Position numbers and translations under genes: made by a program. A stretch of DNA of 64,000 bases from positions 1 to 64,000 of the forward strand of contig JAJUJI010000008.1 in assembly GCA_029265405.1 (NCBI GenBank), given 5' to 3'. Under the pieces are notes generated by a model that had not been told where the DNA came from, made no database searches, and saw only the letters and a list, made by a program, of their open reading frames with translations. The number at the start of each line of letters is the position of its first letter. Positions within the stretch are counted from its first letter, which is position 1. The DNA is from Clostridiales bacterium. GTDB lineage: Bacteria > Bacillota > Clostridia > Oscillospirales > Oscillospiraceae. Below, one piece after another: positions 42,960 to 52,608 of the stretch.

Positions 42960-44183
42960 GTGATTTTGTTGTTCGATTGCGTGGCCAGCCAGCCGATATT
43001 CAACACTAAAACTGAAATTTTTGGATACGAGCTTTTATATAGAGCGGGAAAAGACAGTGTCGCTTTCGATGCGGCCGATTCAAGCATGGCCACCAAGAAC
43101 GTATTGGTAACGGCCTTCAGCGATATAGGGATAGAGGCTATAACCGGGGGGAAAAAGGCCTTTGTCAATTTTACGCAGGAGCTTTTGCTTAGCGAGGCCC
43201 CTTTGCTGCTGTCAAACAACATACTTATTGTCGAGCTTTTGGAGGACATAGAACCTGTGCCGGAGGTTGTGGAGGCCTGCAAAAAACTCAAGGACAGGGG
43301 CTACCTTATTGCGCTTGATGATTTTGTATACAGGGAAGAGCTGGAGCCGCTGCTGGAGCTGTCGGATATAGTAAAAATAGATTTTTTAAACAATAAGGAA
43401 GATGAGATAAGGCTTAACGTAAAAAGGATCAGGAACCGTTTCAAAAGGGTTCTTTTAGCCGAAAAAGTGGAATCCTACGAGGTCGTTGAGTTTGCCAAGT
43501 CGCTGGGCTGCACGCTGTTTCAGGGCTTCTTCTTTTGCAAGCCGAAAATAACGCAGAAGAAAAACATAGACACGCAAAAATTGAGCAAGCTGCTGCTCTT
43601 GAAGTCCATTTCGAATCCGGACGTAAGCTTTTTGGAGCTGGCGGAGATAATAAAGCGCGATGTCGTTTTGTCCTACAGGCTGCTTAACATAGTGAATTCC
43701 GCGTATTACGGGCTTAATTATTCGGTGACGGGCATACTGCACGCCCTGACCATACTGGGCCTGAATGAGATAAGAAAATGGGTTTCATTTATTCTGGTAA
43801 GCGACAACAAGGAGAATAAGCCAAGCGAGCTGATAAGGGCGGCGCTGATACGCAGCATGTTCATGGAAAAGCTGGCCGTAATGATGAAGGAGCGCAAGCG
43901 CAAGGAGGAATACTTTATGGTAGGCCTGTTTTCGCTGGCCGAAGCCATTACGGATACTCCGCTTGAAGCGATCCTAAGCCAGGCGCATCTCAGCCAAAGC
44001 ATCTGCGACACGCTCCTGACCGGGCAGGGAAAGGTAGGCGAGTTGCTCCGGATAATAGAGCACATAGAGAGGGCGGAGTGGAAAGAGGTAGAGTTTTATG
44101 CCGATAAATATAAGCTCACTATGGGCAAGATCAGCAAATGCTACATAGAGGCAATGCGCGACACAAATAAGATATTAAGGTAG
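42960..44183 (+). CDS. EAL-HDOD-domain signalling protein
   Basis: 407 residues if the GTG at 42960 starts it; a TTG at 42954 is equally possible and no good ribosome site helps to choose. The N-terminal EAL-type domain (FGYELLYRAG in place of the EAL signature) lacks the metal-binding catalytic residues, so it probably does not degrade c-di-GMP. The C-terminal HDOD domain (about 205-400) lacks HD metal ligands. The plan is that of YuxH/CdgJ-type proteins that affect motility. It is inserted between fliY and flgB, behind an AT-rich stretch that may hold a promoter. Confidence 0.88.
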   Translation: MILLFDCVASQPIFNTKTEIFGYELLYRAGKDSVAFDAADSSMATKNVLVTAFSDIGIEAITGGKKAFVNFTQELLLSEAPLLLSNNILIVELLEDIEPVPEVVEACKKLKDRGYLIALDDFVYREELEPLLELSDIVKIDFLNNKEDEIRLNVKRIRNRFKRVLLAEKVESYEVVEFAKSLGCTLFQGFFFCKPKITQKKNIDTQKLSKLLLLKSISNPDVSFLELAEIIKRDVVLSYRLLNIVNSAYYGLNYSVTGILHALTILGLNEIRKWVSFILVSDNKENKPSELIRAALIRSMFMEKLAVMMKERKRKEEYFMVGLFSLAEAITDTPLEAILSQAHLSQSICDTLLTGQGKVGELLRIIEHIERAEWKEVEFYADKYKLTMGKISKCYIEAMRDTNKILR

Positions 44184-44225
44184 AAAACGGCGGACATAAA
44201 CACGCAGAAAGGAGACGACGGGCAA

Positions 44226-44591
44226 ATGTGGGACAGAATGTTTTCAGCGGTTGAACTGCTCCAAAAAGGCGCAAACGCGGCCTGGCTAAGGAACGAGGTT
44301 ATAAGCAATAACATAGCCAATGCCGATACTCCGGGCTTCAAACGATCGGACGTGGAATTTGAGAGTATTTTCAACCGCGAGCTGGCTGTCAGCGGCGCGA
44401 GCGCGGAAGCGGATACGATTGGAGCCAAGGTGGTGAGCGGCGGCTCCGAGGCGACGAGGCTGGACGGCAACAACGTGGATATTGAGAAGGAAATGACGGA
44501 GCTAGCAAGAAACACCATAGAGTATTACACCTATGTCAGCAAAATCAATTCCGAGTTTCGGAAGCTGGATGCCGCGATAAATGTTACCTGA
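44226..44591 (+). CDS. flgB: Flagellar rod protein FlgB
   Basis: 121 residues with the rod N-terminal motif (WLRNEVISNNIANADTPGFK) and a C-terminal helix. It is a proximal rod part, exported early. AAAGGAGA precedes the ATG. It is the first of the flgB-flgC-fliE trio. Confidence 0.95.
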   Translation: MWDRMFSAVELLQKGANAAWLRNEVISNNIANADTPGFKRSDVEFESIFNRELAVSGASAEADTIGAKVVSGGSEATRLDGNNVDIEKEMTELARNTIEYYTYVSKINSEFRKLDAAINVT

Positions 44592-44647
44592 TAAAGGCGA
44601 ATCTAACCGCGCTTTAATGTTTAACAGCAAGGGAAAGGATGGTATTT

Positions 44648-45067
44648 ATGAGTTTCCTCAGCGGTATGGATATCAGCGCTTCCGGCCTGTCCGCGCAGCG
44701 CCTTAAGATGGATGTTATTTCCGACAATATAGCAAATTTGGATACCGCCAAATATAAGAGGAAATCGGTGGTTTTCAAGCCTGCGGAAAACGGTTTTGAG
44801 CGATATGTGGCCGGCCTTGCGCAAAACGCTTATCCGGGAGGAGGCGTCAAGGTGGAGCGAATCGAGGAGGACAAAACGCTTGGGGATCTTATATATGATC
44901 CAGAGAATCCCAGCGCCGATGAAAACGGCTATGTGGAAGCCTCCAATGTGGATATTACGACAGAAATGGTCGAAATGATATCTGCATACCGCTCTTACGA
45001 GGCCAACGTTACGGCCTTCAACGCCTATAAGGACATAGCTGTAAAGGCACTGGAAATTGGAATTTAA
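44648..45067 (+). CDS. flgC: Flagellar rod protein FlgC
   Basis: 139 residues from the ATG at 44648; an ATG three codons upstream is close to the AAGG site and is less likely. Rod N-terminus (GMDISASGLSAQRLKMDVISDN in part) and C-terminus (EMVEMISAYRSYEANV) are intact. It forms the proximal rod with FlgB and FlgF. Confidence 0.95.
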   Translation: MSFLSGMDISASGLSAQRLKMDVISDNIANLDTAKYKRKSVVFKPAENGFERYVAGLAQNAYPGGGVKVERIEEDKTLGDLIYDPENPSADENGYVEASNVDITTEMVEMISAYRSYEANVTAFNAYKDIAVKALEIGI

Positions 45068-45123
45068 TAAAGCAAGCGTGCAAAACTGAGACAATATAAC
45101 TATTTGTTGAAAGGAAATGGAAT

Positions 45124-45441
45124 ATGGCCGACCTTGGGCTTGCCGCGCTGGGAAATTTAAGCGGGCTTGGGAAAATAGCAAACGCCTTAAAGCAGGAAAA
45201 TATAACCGCAAATGAGGACAATACCGGCTTTTCCAGCGTTTTGACCGATGCGCTAGACCAGTATCAGGATCTTGAAGGCGGAAACACTGTGGAAACGCTG
45301 AAGCTGCTGTCCGGCAATACAGACGATCTTTCCAGCACGATGATAGCCGCGGAAAAGGCGGAGCTGGCCCTGAATCTTACCATTTCTATAAGGAACAAGG
45401 CTATCAGCGCATACAATACCATTATGAACATGCAAATCTGA
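45124..45441 (+). CDS. fliE: MS-ring/rod junction protein FliE
   Basis: 105 residues; C-terminal helices with ALNLTISIRNKAISAYNTIMNMQI, the last part being the usual FliE end. It connects the MS ring to the first rod proteins. Its place after flgC is the Firmicutes order, although fliF is 15 kb upstream here. Confidence 0.92.
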   Translation: MADLGLAALGNLSGLGKIANALKQENITANEDNTGFSSVLTDALDQYQDLEGGNTVETLKLLSGNTDDLSSTMIAAEKAELALNLTISIRNKAISAYNTIMNMQI

Positions 45442-45486
45442 CACCAAAACGGCGCAGGGAGCCGCCAAAAGCCGTAAGGAGGTTCT

Positions 45487-45834
45487 ATGGGTTTCTGGGA
45501 TTTGATAAAGTCGCTGTTTTTAATGCTGCTGATAATTATTGCGGCTTATTACGCGACTAAGCTGATTGCCAGGGCCCAGACGCCCGGCAAAAACGGCGGC
45601 AGGATAAGGCTGCTTTCGGTCCTGCGGCTGGGCAAGGACAGCTCCGTGGTCATGGTGGAAATTGAGCGGACTGTTTATATACTGGGAGTTGGAAGCCAGC
45701 GGGTCGAACTGCTGGACAAGCTGCCGGCGGACCAGCTTGCCGCGAGCGGCGTGGGGGACGAAGGCGGCGTGCGGCCGGATTTCGCCTCTATTTTAAAGAA
45801 AGAACTTGGCGAAAAGCTTAGGCGTCTTAAATAA
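45487..45834 (+). CDS. fliO: Flagellar export component FliO
   Basis: 115 residues. One membrane helix (about 8-27) and a cytosolic basic domain (RIRLLSVLRLGKDSSVVMVEI). FliO helps assemble the FliP-FliQ-FliR gate. TAAGGAGG lies upstream. It is 72 bp before fliP. Confidence 0.88.
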   Translation: MGFWDLIKSLFLMLLIIIAAYYATKLIARAQTPGKNGGRIRLLSVLRLGKDSSVVMVEIERTVYILGVGSQRVELLDKLPADQLAASGVGDEGGVRPDFASILKKELGEKLRRLK

Positions 45835-45906
45835 TAATTAAGAAGGCACTCTGCGCCGCAGGCGGAAGCGCTCCGCTCAAGCGCGGTGTCGCGATGGGGT
45901 AAGCCT

Positions 45907-46734
45907 GTGCGATCAAACGCGATAGCTTCAAACGTACAAGTGAATAGCGGTAATGCGGCGTGTAAAAGGGAAGCCTTTAAGAGACAGTCGCGCTCTATAT
46001 TGAAAAAGTCCGCCGCCGTTTTTTTGGTCAGTCTGGCAGCCGTGATGCTTCTGTCTACGGCCGCGCTGGCCGATTCCGAGGATACCCTTCAAACCCTGCT
46101 TAAGGGAGATTCGGAATCGCTTAAGATCGTGGTCATGCTGACCGCGATAACGCTTATCCCTTCCATGCTTATAATGCTGACCGGCTTTACCAGAATAATA
46201 ATAGTGCTGGCCATACTGAGAAACGCGACAGGGCTGGCGAATATGCCGCCCAACATGGTGCTGATAGGGCTTTCGCTTTTTATTACATATTTTGTAATGA
46301 GTCCGGCGCTGAACAAAATATACGAGGATGCCTACCAGCCTTATATGAAGGATGAAATTGTGCTGGAGGAGTTTACTCAAAGGGCGATGGAGCCGCTCAG
46401 GGACTTCATGCTCAAGCAAACCTATGAAACCGATTTGAGCTTTTTCGCAAAGCTTTCCGGAGAGGATCCCAATTCCAGCGCAGACAAGCTGCCTGATTCG
46501 GTGGTTATTACCGCCTTCATGACAAGCGAGCTCAAGCACGCGTTTGCAATAGGCTTTTTCCTCTATATACCATTTATTGTGATCGACATGATAGTCGCGA
46601 GCACGCTTATGGCCATGGGCATGATGATGCTGCCGCCTGCAATGATCTCGCTGCCGTTTAAAATACTGCTCTTTGTTCTGGTGGACGGGTGGCAGCTTAC
46701 CATAGGCACTGTTGTAAAAAGCTTCGGAGGCTGA
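45907..46734 (+). CDS. fliP: Flagellar export gate protein FliP
   Basis: 275 residues from a GTG at 45907 (GGGG upstream); an upstream GTG at 45886 lacks a site. A Lys/Arg-rich start and hydrophobic stretch (about 35-55, ending ALADS) look like the cleavable signal seen on FliP. Then come the conserved blocks MLTGFTRIIIVLAILRNA and the C-terminal DMIVASTLMAMGMMMLPP. It forms the gate pore with FliQ and FliR. Confidence 0.94.
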   Translation: MRSNAIASNVQVNSGNAACKREAFKRQSRSILKKSAAVFLVSLAAVMLLSTAALADSEDTLQTLLKGDSESLKIVVMLTAITLIPSMLIMLTGFTRIIIVLAILRNATGLANMPPNMVLIGLSLFITYFVMSPALNKIYEDAYQPYMKDEIVLEEFTQRAMEPLRDFMLKQTYETDLSFFAKLSGEDPNSSADKLPDSVVITAFMTSELKHAFAIGFFLYIPFIVIDMIVASTLMAMGMMMLPPAMISLPFKILLFVLVDGWQLTIGTVVKSFGG

Positions 46735-46779
46735 AAAAAACGAGAAGGCGCGGGCTCGCGCCGGTTTAGGAGGTTGCGC

Positions 46780-47052
46780 ATGGTTTCGCAGGCCGAGATT
46801 CTGACCATATTGAAGGATGCCATATATGTCGTGCTGAAAGCGTCGATGCCCATGCTGGGGGCGGCCCTGGGGATAGGGGTGGCTATATCGATCTTTCAGG
46901 CTACCACGCAAATAAACGAGCAGACTCTGGCCTTTGTGCCGAAGATAGTGGGCATATTGTCCGCCCTGCTCATTTTCGGCGGCTTTATAATTACGACCCT
47001 GACGGATTTTACTGCAAACCTTTATGACATGATAAACGCCATGCTGAAATAA
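46780..47052 (+). CDS. fliQ: Flagellar export gate protein FliQ
   Basis: 90 residues from the ATG at 46780, six bases after GGAGG. Two membrane helices, with SIFQATTQINEQTLAFVPKI in part as the family core. Part of the FliPQR gate. Confidence 0.95.
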   Translation: MVSQAEILTILKDAIYVVLKASMPMLGAALGIGVAISIFQATTQINEQTLAFVPKIVGILSALLIFGGFIITTLTDFTANLYDMINAMLK

Positions 47053-47116
47053 GGGCGTTTCGTGGGCAATTTACCGGCCGTCGGAGCAAAGCCGGCCGCC
47101 GACTGAGGAGGGGCGC

Positions 47117-47908
47117 ATGAGGGTCATATCGCTTATAAACGAGCATTTTGATTATATGCTCCTTTTGTTTTTGCGCACGAGCGGCATAATGATAAGCAGC
47201 CCCGTTTTCGGAAGAAAGAACGTGCCCAATATGGCCAAGATAGGCTTTTGCGCCGTGCTTTCGCTGGTGTTTCTCAGCGCGGCCAGTGAACCGGCCGAAT
47301 ACCCGAGCTATGACAGCCTCATACAGTATGCGTTGGTATGCGTCCGGGAGCTGGCCTTCGGGCTCTCCATGGGCTTTGTTTTGACGGCAATGTTTGACCT
47401 TGCGCTGACGGCCGGAGGCATAATGGACTATCAGATAGGCTTTTCCATGGCGGGCATATATGACGCGCAGGCGGCTACACAGTCCTCTCTAACCGGCAGC
47501 CTATTGAACTACATGTATCTGCTCAGCTTTTTTGCCGCAAACGGGCATCTTAAGCTTATTGAGATACTTAATAATACCATGGAACTTATTCCCATAGGCG
47601 CGGCGCGCGTGTCCCCGGCGATAATGACCGTCGCAGCGGAGGTGGCCAGCAAGGCCTTTATGCTGGCCGTAATGGTTTCCATGCCCGTTCTGGCCTCCGG
47701 CATACTGATGGAAATTGCGCTTGGCATCATAATACGGACGGTGCCGCAGCTGAATATGTTTGTCGTGGGCATACCTGTCAAAATATTGCTGGGACTGGGC
47801 GTCCTGCTGCTGTCCATGTCGGCCTTTTACGGCTTTTCCACTACCATTTTTGACAGCGCCTTCAGCTATATAGGTCAGATGTTTGATAATTTGAGAGCGG
47901 CGGGTTAG
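47117..47908 (+). CDS. fliR: Flagellar export gate protein FliR
   Basis: 263 residues, about six membrane helices, with LLFLRTSGIMISSPVFGRK near the start and GLGVLLLSMSAFYGF near the end. GAGGAGGGG precedes the ATG. flhB follows after only 2 bp. Confidence 0.95.
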   Translation: MRVISLINEHFDYMLLLFLRTSGIMISSPVFGRKNVPNMAKIGFCAVLSLVFLSAASEPAEYPSYDSLIQYALVCVRELAFGLSMGFVLTAMFDLALTAGGIMDYQIGFSMAGIYDAQAATQSSLTGSLLNYMYLLSFFAANGHLKLIEILNNTMELIPIGAARVSPAIMTVAAEVASKAFMLAVMVSMPVLASGILMEIALGIIIRTVPQLNMFVVGIPVKILLGLGVLLLSMSAFYGFSTTIFDSAFSYIGQMFDNLRAAG

Positions 47909-47910
47909 AT

Positions 47911-48969
47911 ATGAGCGGCGGCGGAGAAAAAACCGAAAAAGCGTCACCCAAACGAAAACGTGAAGCCAGGGAAAAGGGCGACGTATTTAAAAGTGCGGAT
48001 CTTGTTTCCGCGGCCACATTGATTGCGGTGCTGAGCGTGCTCAAGGCAAGCCTTGACGGCACGGTATACTCTCTGAGGGAGTATATGTATTCCTCGTTTT
48101 CTGCGTCTGCCTTTCACGCGGACAATCTGTCGGTTCCTGCGCTGGGTGAGCTTTATAAGGACACCCTGCTGTATCTCTTGCCCCTGCTTTTGCCTCTTTT
48201 CCTTGTCGCTATGGCGGCCGGCGCTCTGCTGAACGTAATCCAGACGGGTCCTATGCTTGTTTTCTCAAAGCTGAAACCGGACTTTAAAAAAATCAGCCTT
48301 ATCCAAGGCTTTAAGCGGATATTTTCATCCAGGACGCTGGTCGAGCTGGGCAAATCCGTCATTAAGCTTGCGATAATAGGCGGAATGATTTACCAGACCT
48401 TTTACAAAGGCCTGAGCTATATTCCTAAAACTGCAGACTATAAGGTGACAGACGCCTTCAAGCTTATAATGACGGACAGCCTGAATATGGGCATAAAAAT
48501 CGGAGGCGCCCTGCTGGCCTTCTCCATAGCCGACATCATTTATCAATGGTGGAGATACCAGAAGGATTTGATGATGACTAAGGAGGAAGTCAAGGAGGAG
48601 CACAAGCAAACCGAGGGGAACCCCCAAACAAAGAGCAGGATACGGCAGGCCCAGAGGAAAATGAGCGCAAGGCGCATGATGCAGAACATGAAGAAGGCAA
48701 ACGTGGTAGTTACAAACCCGACTCACTATGCCGTAGCCCTGAAATACGACAGGAACGAGGACAGCGCGCCGGTGGTGTTGGCAAAGGGCCAGGATTATTT
48801 AGCTTTGAAAATAAAGGAGAAGGCCAGAGAGCTGAAGATACAGGTAGTCGAGGACAGGCTGCTCGCGCGTACGCTCTACCAGACCTGCGATATCGATGAG
48901 GAGATCCCGCCCGAGCTTTATCAGGCGGTGGCGGAAATACTGGTCTACGTGTATAGAAATATGACCTGA
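47911..48969 (+). CDS. flhB: Flagellar export switch protein FlhB
   Basis: 352 residues. A Lys-rich start (EKTEKASPKRKREAREKG), four membrane helices, and a cytosolic domain with the self-cleavage motif NPTH at residues 269-272. Cleavage there, prompted by FliK, changes export from hook to filament proteins. Confidence 0.97.
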   Translation: MSGGGEKTEKASPKRKREAREKGDVFKSADLVSAATLIAVLSVLKASLDGTVYSLREYMYSSFSASAFHADNLSVPALGELYKDTLLYLLPLLLPLFLVAMAAGALLNVIQTGPMLVFSKLKPDFKKISLIQGFKRIFSSRTLVELGKSVIKLAIIGGMIYQTFYKGLSYIPKTADYKVTDAFKLIMTDSLNMGIKIGGALLAFSIADIIYQWWRYQKDLMMTKEEVKEEHKQTEGNPQTKSRIRQAQRKMSARRMMQNMKKANVVVTNPTHYAVALKYDRNEDSAPVVLAKGQDYLALKIKEKARELKIQVVEDRLLARTLYQTCDIDEEIPPELYQAVAEILVYVYRNMT

Positions 48970-48979
48970 GGTAATGAGG

Positions 48980-51016
48980 ATGAAGTCGTCGGATGTAATC
49001 ATAAGCGTGCTGGTGCTCGGGATTGTCATGATCATAATAATTCCCCTCCCCACCTGGCTTATGGATGCGCTCCTTATAATAAATATTACAATTTCTCTGT
49101 TTATTTTGCTTGCGGCGCTGCTGATAAAGGACGCCCTTGAATTTGCGGTCCTGCCGACGCTGCTGCTGCTGACGACGCTGTTCCGCCTGGCGCTCAACCT
49201 GTCCTCGACGAAGCTTATTTTAGGCAACGCAGGCGACGCCGGCCAGGTCATTAAGACCTTCGGCTCCTTTGTCATAGGCGGCAATCTGGTGGTGGGCGTA
49301 GTGGCGTTCATAATAATCGTCGCCATACAGTTTATCGTAATAACCAAGGGCGCTGAGCGTGTTTCCGAGGTAGCCGCCAGATTCACGCTGGACGCTATGC
49401 CCGGCAAGCAGATGGCGGTGGACGCGGACCTCAATACGGGCGTAATAAACGAGCAGGAGGCCAAAAAGCGCAGGGCCGACATTCAGCGGGAAGCGGACTT
49501 CTACGGCGCCATGGACGGCGCCAGCAAATTTATCAAGGGCGACGCCATAATAAGCATAATAATTACGGTGATAAACATAGTGGGCGGGCTTATAGTCGGA
49601 ATGACTATGGAGCATATGGCTCTGAGCAAGGCCATAGAGATATACACCCTCGCCACCGTGGGCGACGGGCTCGTTGGCCAGATACCGGCCCTGCTGATTT
49701 CCACCTCCACGGGCATAGTCGTTACACGCTCCACAACCGAGGGAACCTTCGGCTCGGATTTGAAAAAGCAGCTGCTCTCCAACAACAATGTCATGATCAT
49801 CTGCGGAGCCATACTTATTGCTCTGTGCCTGGTGCCGGGATTTCCGAAGCCCCAGCTTTTGTTCATCGCCGCCGTACTGCTGGGAGCGGGTCTTTACCTG
49901 AACGGCAGAGTCAAAAAGATCGAAAAAAAGCCGCAGCCCGATAAGGTGGAAGAAGCGGCAGAAGAAAAGCGCAAGCCTGAAAATGTGCTTGCTCTGCTGC
50001 AGATAGAGCTGCTGGAATTCGAGTTCGGCTTTGGTCTGGTACCGCTGGTGGACAAGAGCCTCGGCGGCGATCTGATGGACCGTTTTATAATGATACGCCG
50101 CCAATGCGCGATAGATATCGGCATCATCCTTCCCTCCATCCGCATAAGGGACAATATAAGACTTGGCGCAAACGAGTACAGGGTTCTCATTAAGGGCATA
50201 GAGGTGGCAAAAGGCGAGGTGATGCCCGACCGGTTCCTTGCAATAAATTCCGAGGGAACGGAGGAAACGATTTCCGGCATAGAAACCGTCGAGCCTACCT
50301 TTGGCCTGCCGGCGCTGTGGATAACGAAGAAGCAGCGCGAAAAGGCCGAGCTGCTGGGCTATACCACTATCGATCCTCCTTCCGTCATCACAACGCACCT
50401 TATGGAGGTCATAAAGACCCATGCCGCCGAGCTGATGACAAGGCAGCAGGTCCAAACTCTTGTCGAAAATTTGGCGCAATCCCAGCCGGCGCTGGTGGAG
50501 GAAGTGGTGCCGAAGATGTTTTCCTACGGCGAGATTCAGAGGGTGCTTGTACGGCTTCTGCGCGAAGGCGTGCCAATCAAGAACTTTGCCACCATTCTGG
50601 AAACCCTGGCCGATTACGGCGCCGTAACCAAAAACATAGACGATCTGACCGAGTATGTGCGGCAGAGCCTGTCCAGAGTCATTACCGACCGTTTCATCAA
50701 GGCGGATAATGTGGCCGTCGTAGCCCTGGACCAGAAGGTGGAGCAGCTTATCGTGGAAAAGACCAAGCGGACCGAAACCGGCATGGTCACGATACTCGAG
50801 CCCTCCCAGCTTCAGGGCATATTCAAGAGCACCAAGGAGATTCTTGAAAAAATGGACACGCAGGGCAAGCGCTCCGTAGTCGTCACTGCGCCTGTGGTGC
50901 GTCCCAAATTCAAAAGGATTATAGAGCAGATAGCTCCGAGCCTTGCGGTGCTGTCTTACGCCGAAATCGAGCCCAACACGGAGCTGCGCATAGAGAACGT
51001 AGTGCGCCTGACTTAG
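48980..51016 (+). CDS. flhA: Flagellar export protein FlhA
   Basis: 678 residues. About eight membrane helices in the first 310, with the FHIPEP-family segment FTLDAMPGKQMAVDADLNTG in part, then a cytosolic domain that receives chaperone-substrate pairs. The ATG at 48980 is preferred, eight bases after TGAGG; that at 48974 is too close to it. In many Clostridia flhF and flhG follow; here a PilZ gene does. Confidence 0.97.
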   Translation: MKSSDVIISVLVLGIVMIIIIPLPTWLMDALLIINITISLFILLAALLIKDALEFAVLPTLLLLTTLFRLALNLSSTKLILGNAGDAGQVIKTFGSFVIGGNLVVGVVAFIIIVAIQFIVITKGAERVSEVAARFTLDAMPGKQMAVDADLNTGVINEQEAKKRRADIQREADFYGAMDGASKFIKGDAIISIIITVINIVGGLIVGMTMEHMALSKAIEIYTLATVGDGLVGQIPALLISTSTGIVVTRSTTEGTFGSDLKKQLLSNNNVMIICGAILIALCLVPGFPKPQLLFIAAVLLGAGLYLNGRVKKIEKKPQPDKVEEAAEEKRKPENVLALLQIELLEFEFGFGLVPLVDKSLGGDLMDRFIMIRRQCAIDIGIILPSIRIRDNIRLGANEYRVLIKGIEVAKGEVMPDRFLAINSEGTEETISGIETVEPTFGLPALWITKKQREKAELLGYTTIDPPSVITTHLMEVIKTHAAELMTRQQVQTLVENLAQSQPALVEEVVPKMFSYGEIQRVLVRLLREGVPIKNFATILETLADYGAVTKNIDDLTEYVRQSLSRVITDRFIKADNVAVVALDQKVEQLIVEKTKRTETGMVTILEPSQLQGIFKSTKEILEKMDTQGKRSVVVTAPVVRPKFKRIIEQIAPSLAVLSYAEIEPNTELRIENVVRLT

Positions 51017-51173
51017 GAAAAATAAACAACAAAACCTCTCCAAAAAAGATGTATTGCTATAAAATAGGGCTGCATCGCCATATTATAGTGCAAATTTAAT
51101 TGATGCGGTGTATAATATTGGTACAGTGGGAATAAAGGCGAGAGACGCCGGGGAGAGATAGCGGTGAGAGCAA

Positions 51174-51872
51174 TTGAGCGTTAATGCGGCGAGGATATGG
51201 GAAAGCGCAAGCGAAGTCCGCGTTATGGGCGAGCATGTAAGCTTTTCCGCCACTGTAGACGAAATAATAGACGACAATACCTTGGCAATTCTTGCCCCAT
51301 TGAAAAAGGAGCAGCAGGAGGCCGTTAAGCCCGGGGAAAGCCTAAGACTTACCTGCATCACGGAGCTGGGCCTTTTTATGTTTGACGCCCGTCTCCAGAG
51401 GAGCTACATGCGGGGATTGGTCTGTATTTTTGAGGTGCGGGCGCTGGGCGAAATGAAGAGGATACAGCGCAGGGAATCGTACAGGGCGCGCGAGAGCGTC
51501 GATGTAAGCGTAAGAAAGGTTGTGGCCGATCCCGACAGCAACCAGGAGAGGGTTGGGAAATGGGTAAACACAAGGACTATAGACATAAGCGAAACGGGGA
51601 TGCTGCTAAGATTTAATGAGGAATGCAGCGACAATCAAAAATTGGAAATTGTATTCCGGCTAAAAAACCATGGTTTAAACGAGGTGCTGCCAAAAATAAC
51701 CGGAAGGGTTACGCGATGCGTGGAAAACGGCAGCAAGCAATTTGGCTATTTCATTGGAGTCCAATTTACCGATGTGCCGGAAAAGGCGAGAAACACCCTG
51801 CTCAAGCTGGTAGTGTTGAGCCAGCGCAGTAAAATGGCCTATAAGCCGAAAAGGAAAAACCGATATGAATAA
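51174..51872 (+). CDS. YcgR-type PilZ-domain c-di-GMP effector
   Basis: 232 residues from a TTG at 51174 behind GGTGAGAG. An N-terminal YcgR/PilZN-like barrel (about 1-95) and a C-terminal PilZ domain with both c-di-GMP motifs: RxxxR at Arg100-Arg104 (RRESYR) and DxSxxG at Asp137-Gly142 (DISETG). Proteins of this plan act as a brake or clutch on the motor when c-di-GMP is high. It overlaps fliA by 8 bp, so the two are translated together. Confidence 0.92.
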   Translation: MSVNAARIWESASEVRVMGEHVSFSATVDEIIDDNTLAILAPLKKEQQEAVKPGESLRLTCITELGLFMFDARLQRSYMRGLVCIFEVRALGEMKRIQRRESYRARESVDVSVRKVVADPDSNQERVGKWVNTRTIDISETGMLLRFNEECSDNQKLEIVFRLKNHGLNEVLPKITGRVTRCVENGSKQFGYFIGVQFTDVPEKARNTLLKLVVLSQRSKMAYKPKRKNRYE

Positions 51873-52608
51873 TCAGGAGATAAACGATATCGAGCGGTTG
51901 TGGGACAGGGTTTTTACTGCGGGCGATGAGGCGGCAAGAAGCGAGCTTGTTATGCACTACCTCTATCTTGTGGGCGTCGTCGTCAGGCGGCTGTTGCCTC
52001 AATATAAGGATTTCAGCGAAAAGGACGAACTGATGAGCTGCGGCGTTCTTGGCCTGATTGATGCCGTGAACAAATTCGACAGATCATTCGGCGTACAATT
52101 CCAGACTTATGCGGCAGTTCGCATAAGGGGAGAAATTATAGACTACCTTAGAAAACAGGATTGGGCGCCTACAAGCCTAAGAAAAAAGATCAACTCAATC
52201 CAGGAGGCCCATGCGGCGCTCGAGGCGCGGTACGGCCGCGCTCCCACGGAGGAGGAGATTGCCGATTACCTGAATATCAAAGTCGGAACCGTAAAAAAAG
52301 TCATGCAGAACGCTTACATGTTCAACCTTGTCAATTTCGAGTCCCTGCTGTATCACAAGGAAAGCGAGGAATACAACGAAGCGGGAGGCTACGACCCCTA
52401 TCAGTCGATTGAAAACGAAATGCTTACCCAGTCCCTGCGAAAGTTGATAGACACTTTGCCGGAGAGAGAAAGACTGATAGTGACCTTGCATTACTACGAG
52501 GGTCTGCCCCTGAAAAACATAGCGGCGATATTGAATATTTCCGAATCCAGGGTATCGCAGATCCATTCAAAGATACTTATGGATTTAAGGGCGGCGCTGG
52601 AAAAATAG
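51865..52608 (+). CDS. fliA: Flagellar sigma factor FliA (sigma-28/SigD)
   Basis: 247 residues with regions 2 (ELMSCGVLGLIDAVNKFD), 3 and 4 (LPERERLIVTLHYYEGLPL, SESRVSQIHSKIL). It directs RNA polymerase to late flagellar and chemotaxis genes and is held by FlgM until the hook is complete. Its binding boxes are seen before fliC, fliD and the next rod genes. It overlaps the PilZ gene end by 8 bp. Confidence 0.96.
   Translation: MNNQEINDIERLWDRVFTAGDEAARSELVMHYLYLVGVVVRRLLPQYKDFSEKDELMSCGVLGLIDAVNKFDRSFGVQFQTYAAVRIRGEIIDYLRKQDWAPTSLRKKINSIQEAHAALEARYGRAPTEEEIADYLNIKVGTVKKVMQNAYMFNLVNFESLLYHKESEEYNEAGGYDPYQSIENEMLTQSLRKLIDTLPERERLIVTLHYYEGLPLKNIAAILNISESRVSQIHSKILMDLRAALEK

Noticed and set aside
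49220-51043. 607-codon frame on the minus strand opposite flhA
   Set aside because: Pure shadow of flhA; Tyr/His/Gln-rich translation with no domain.
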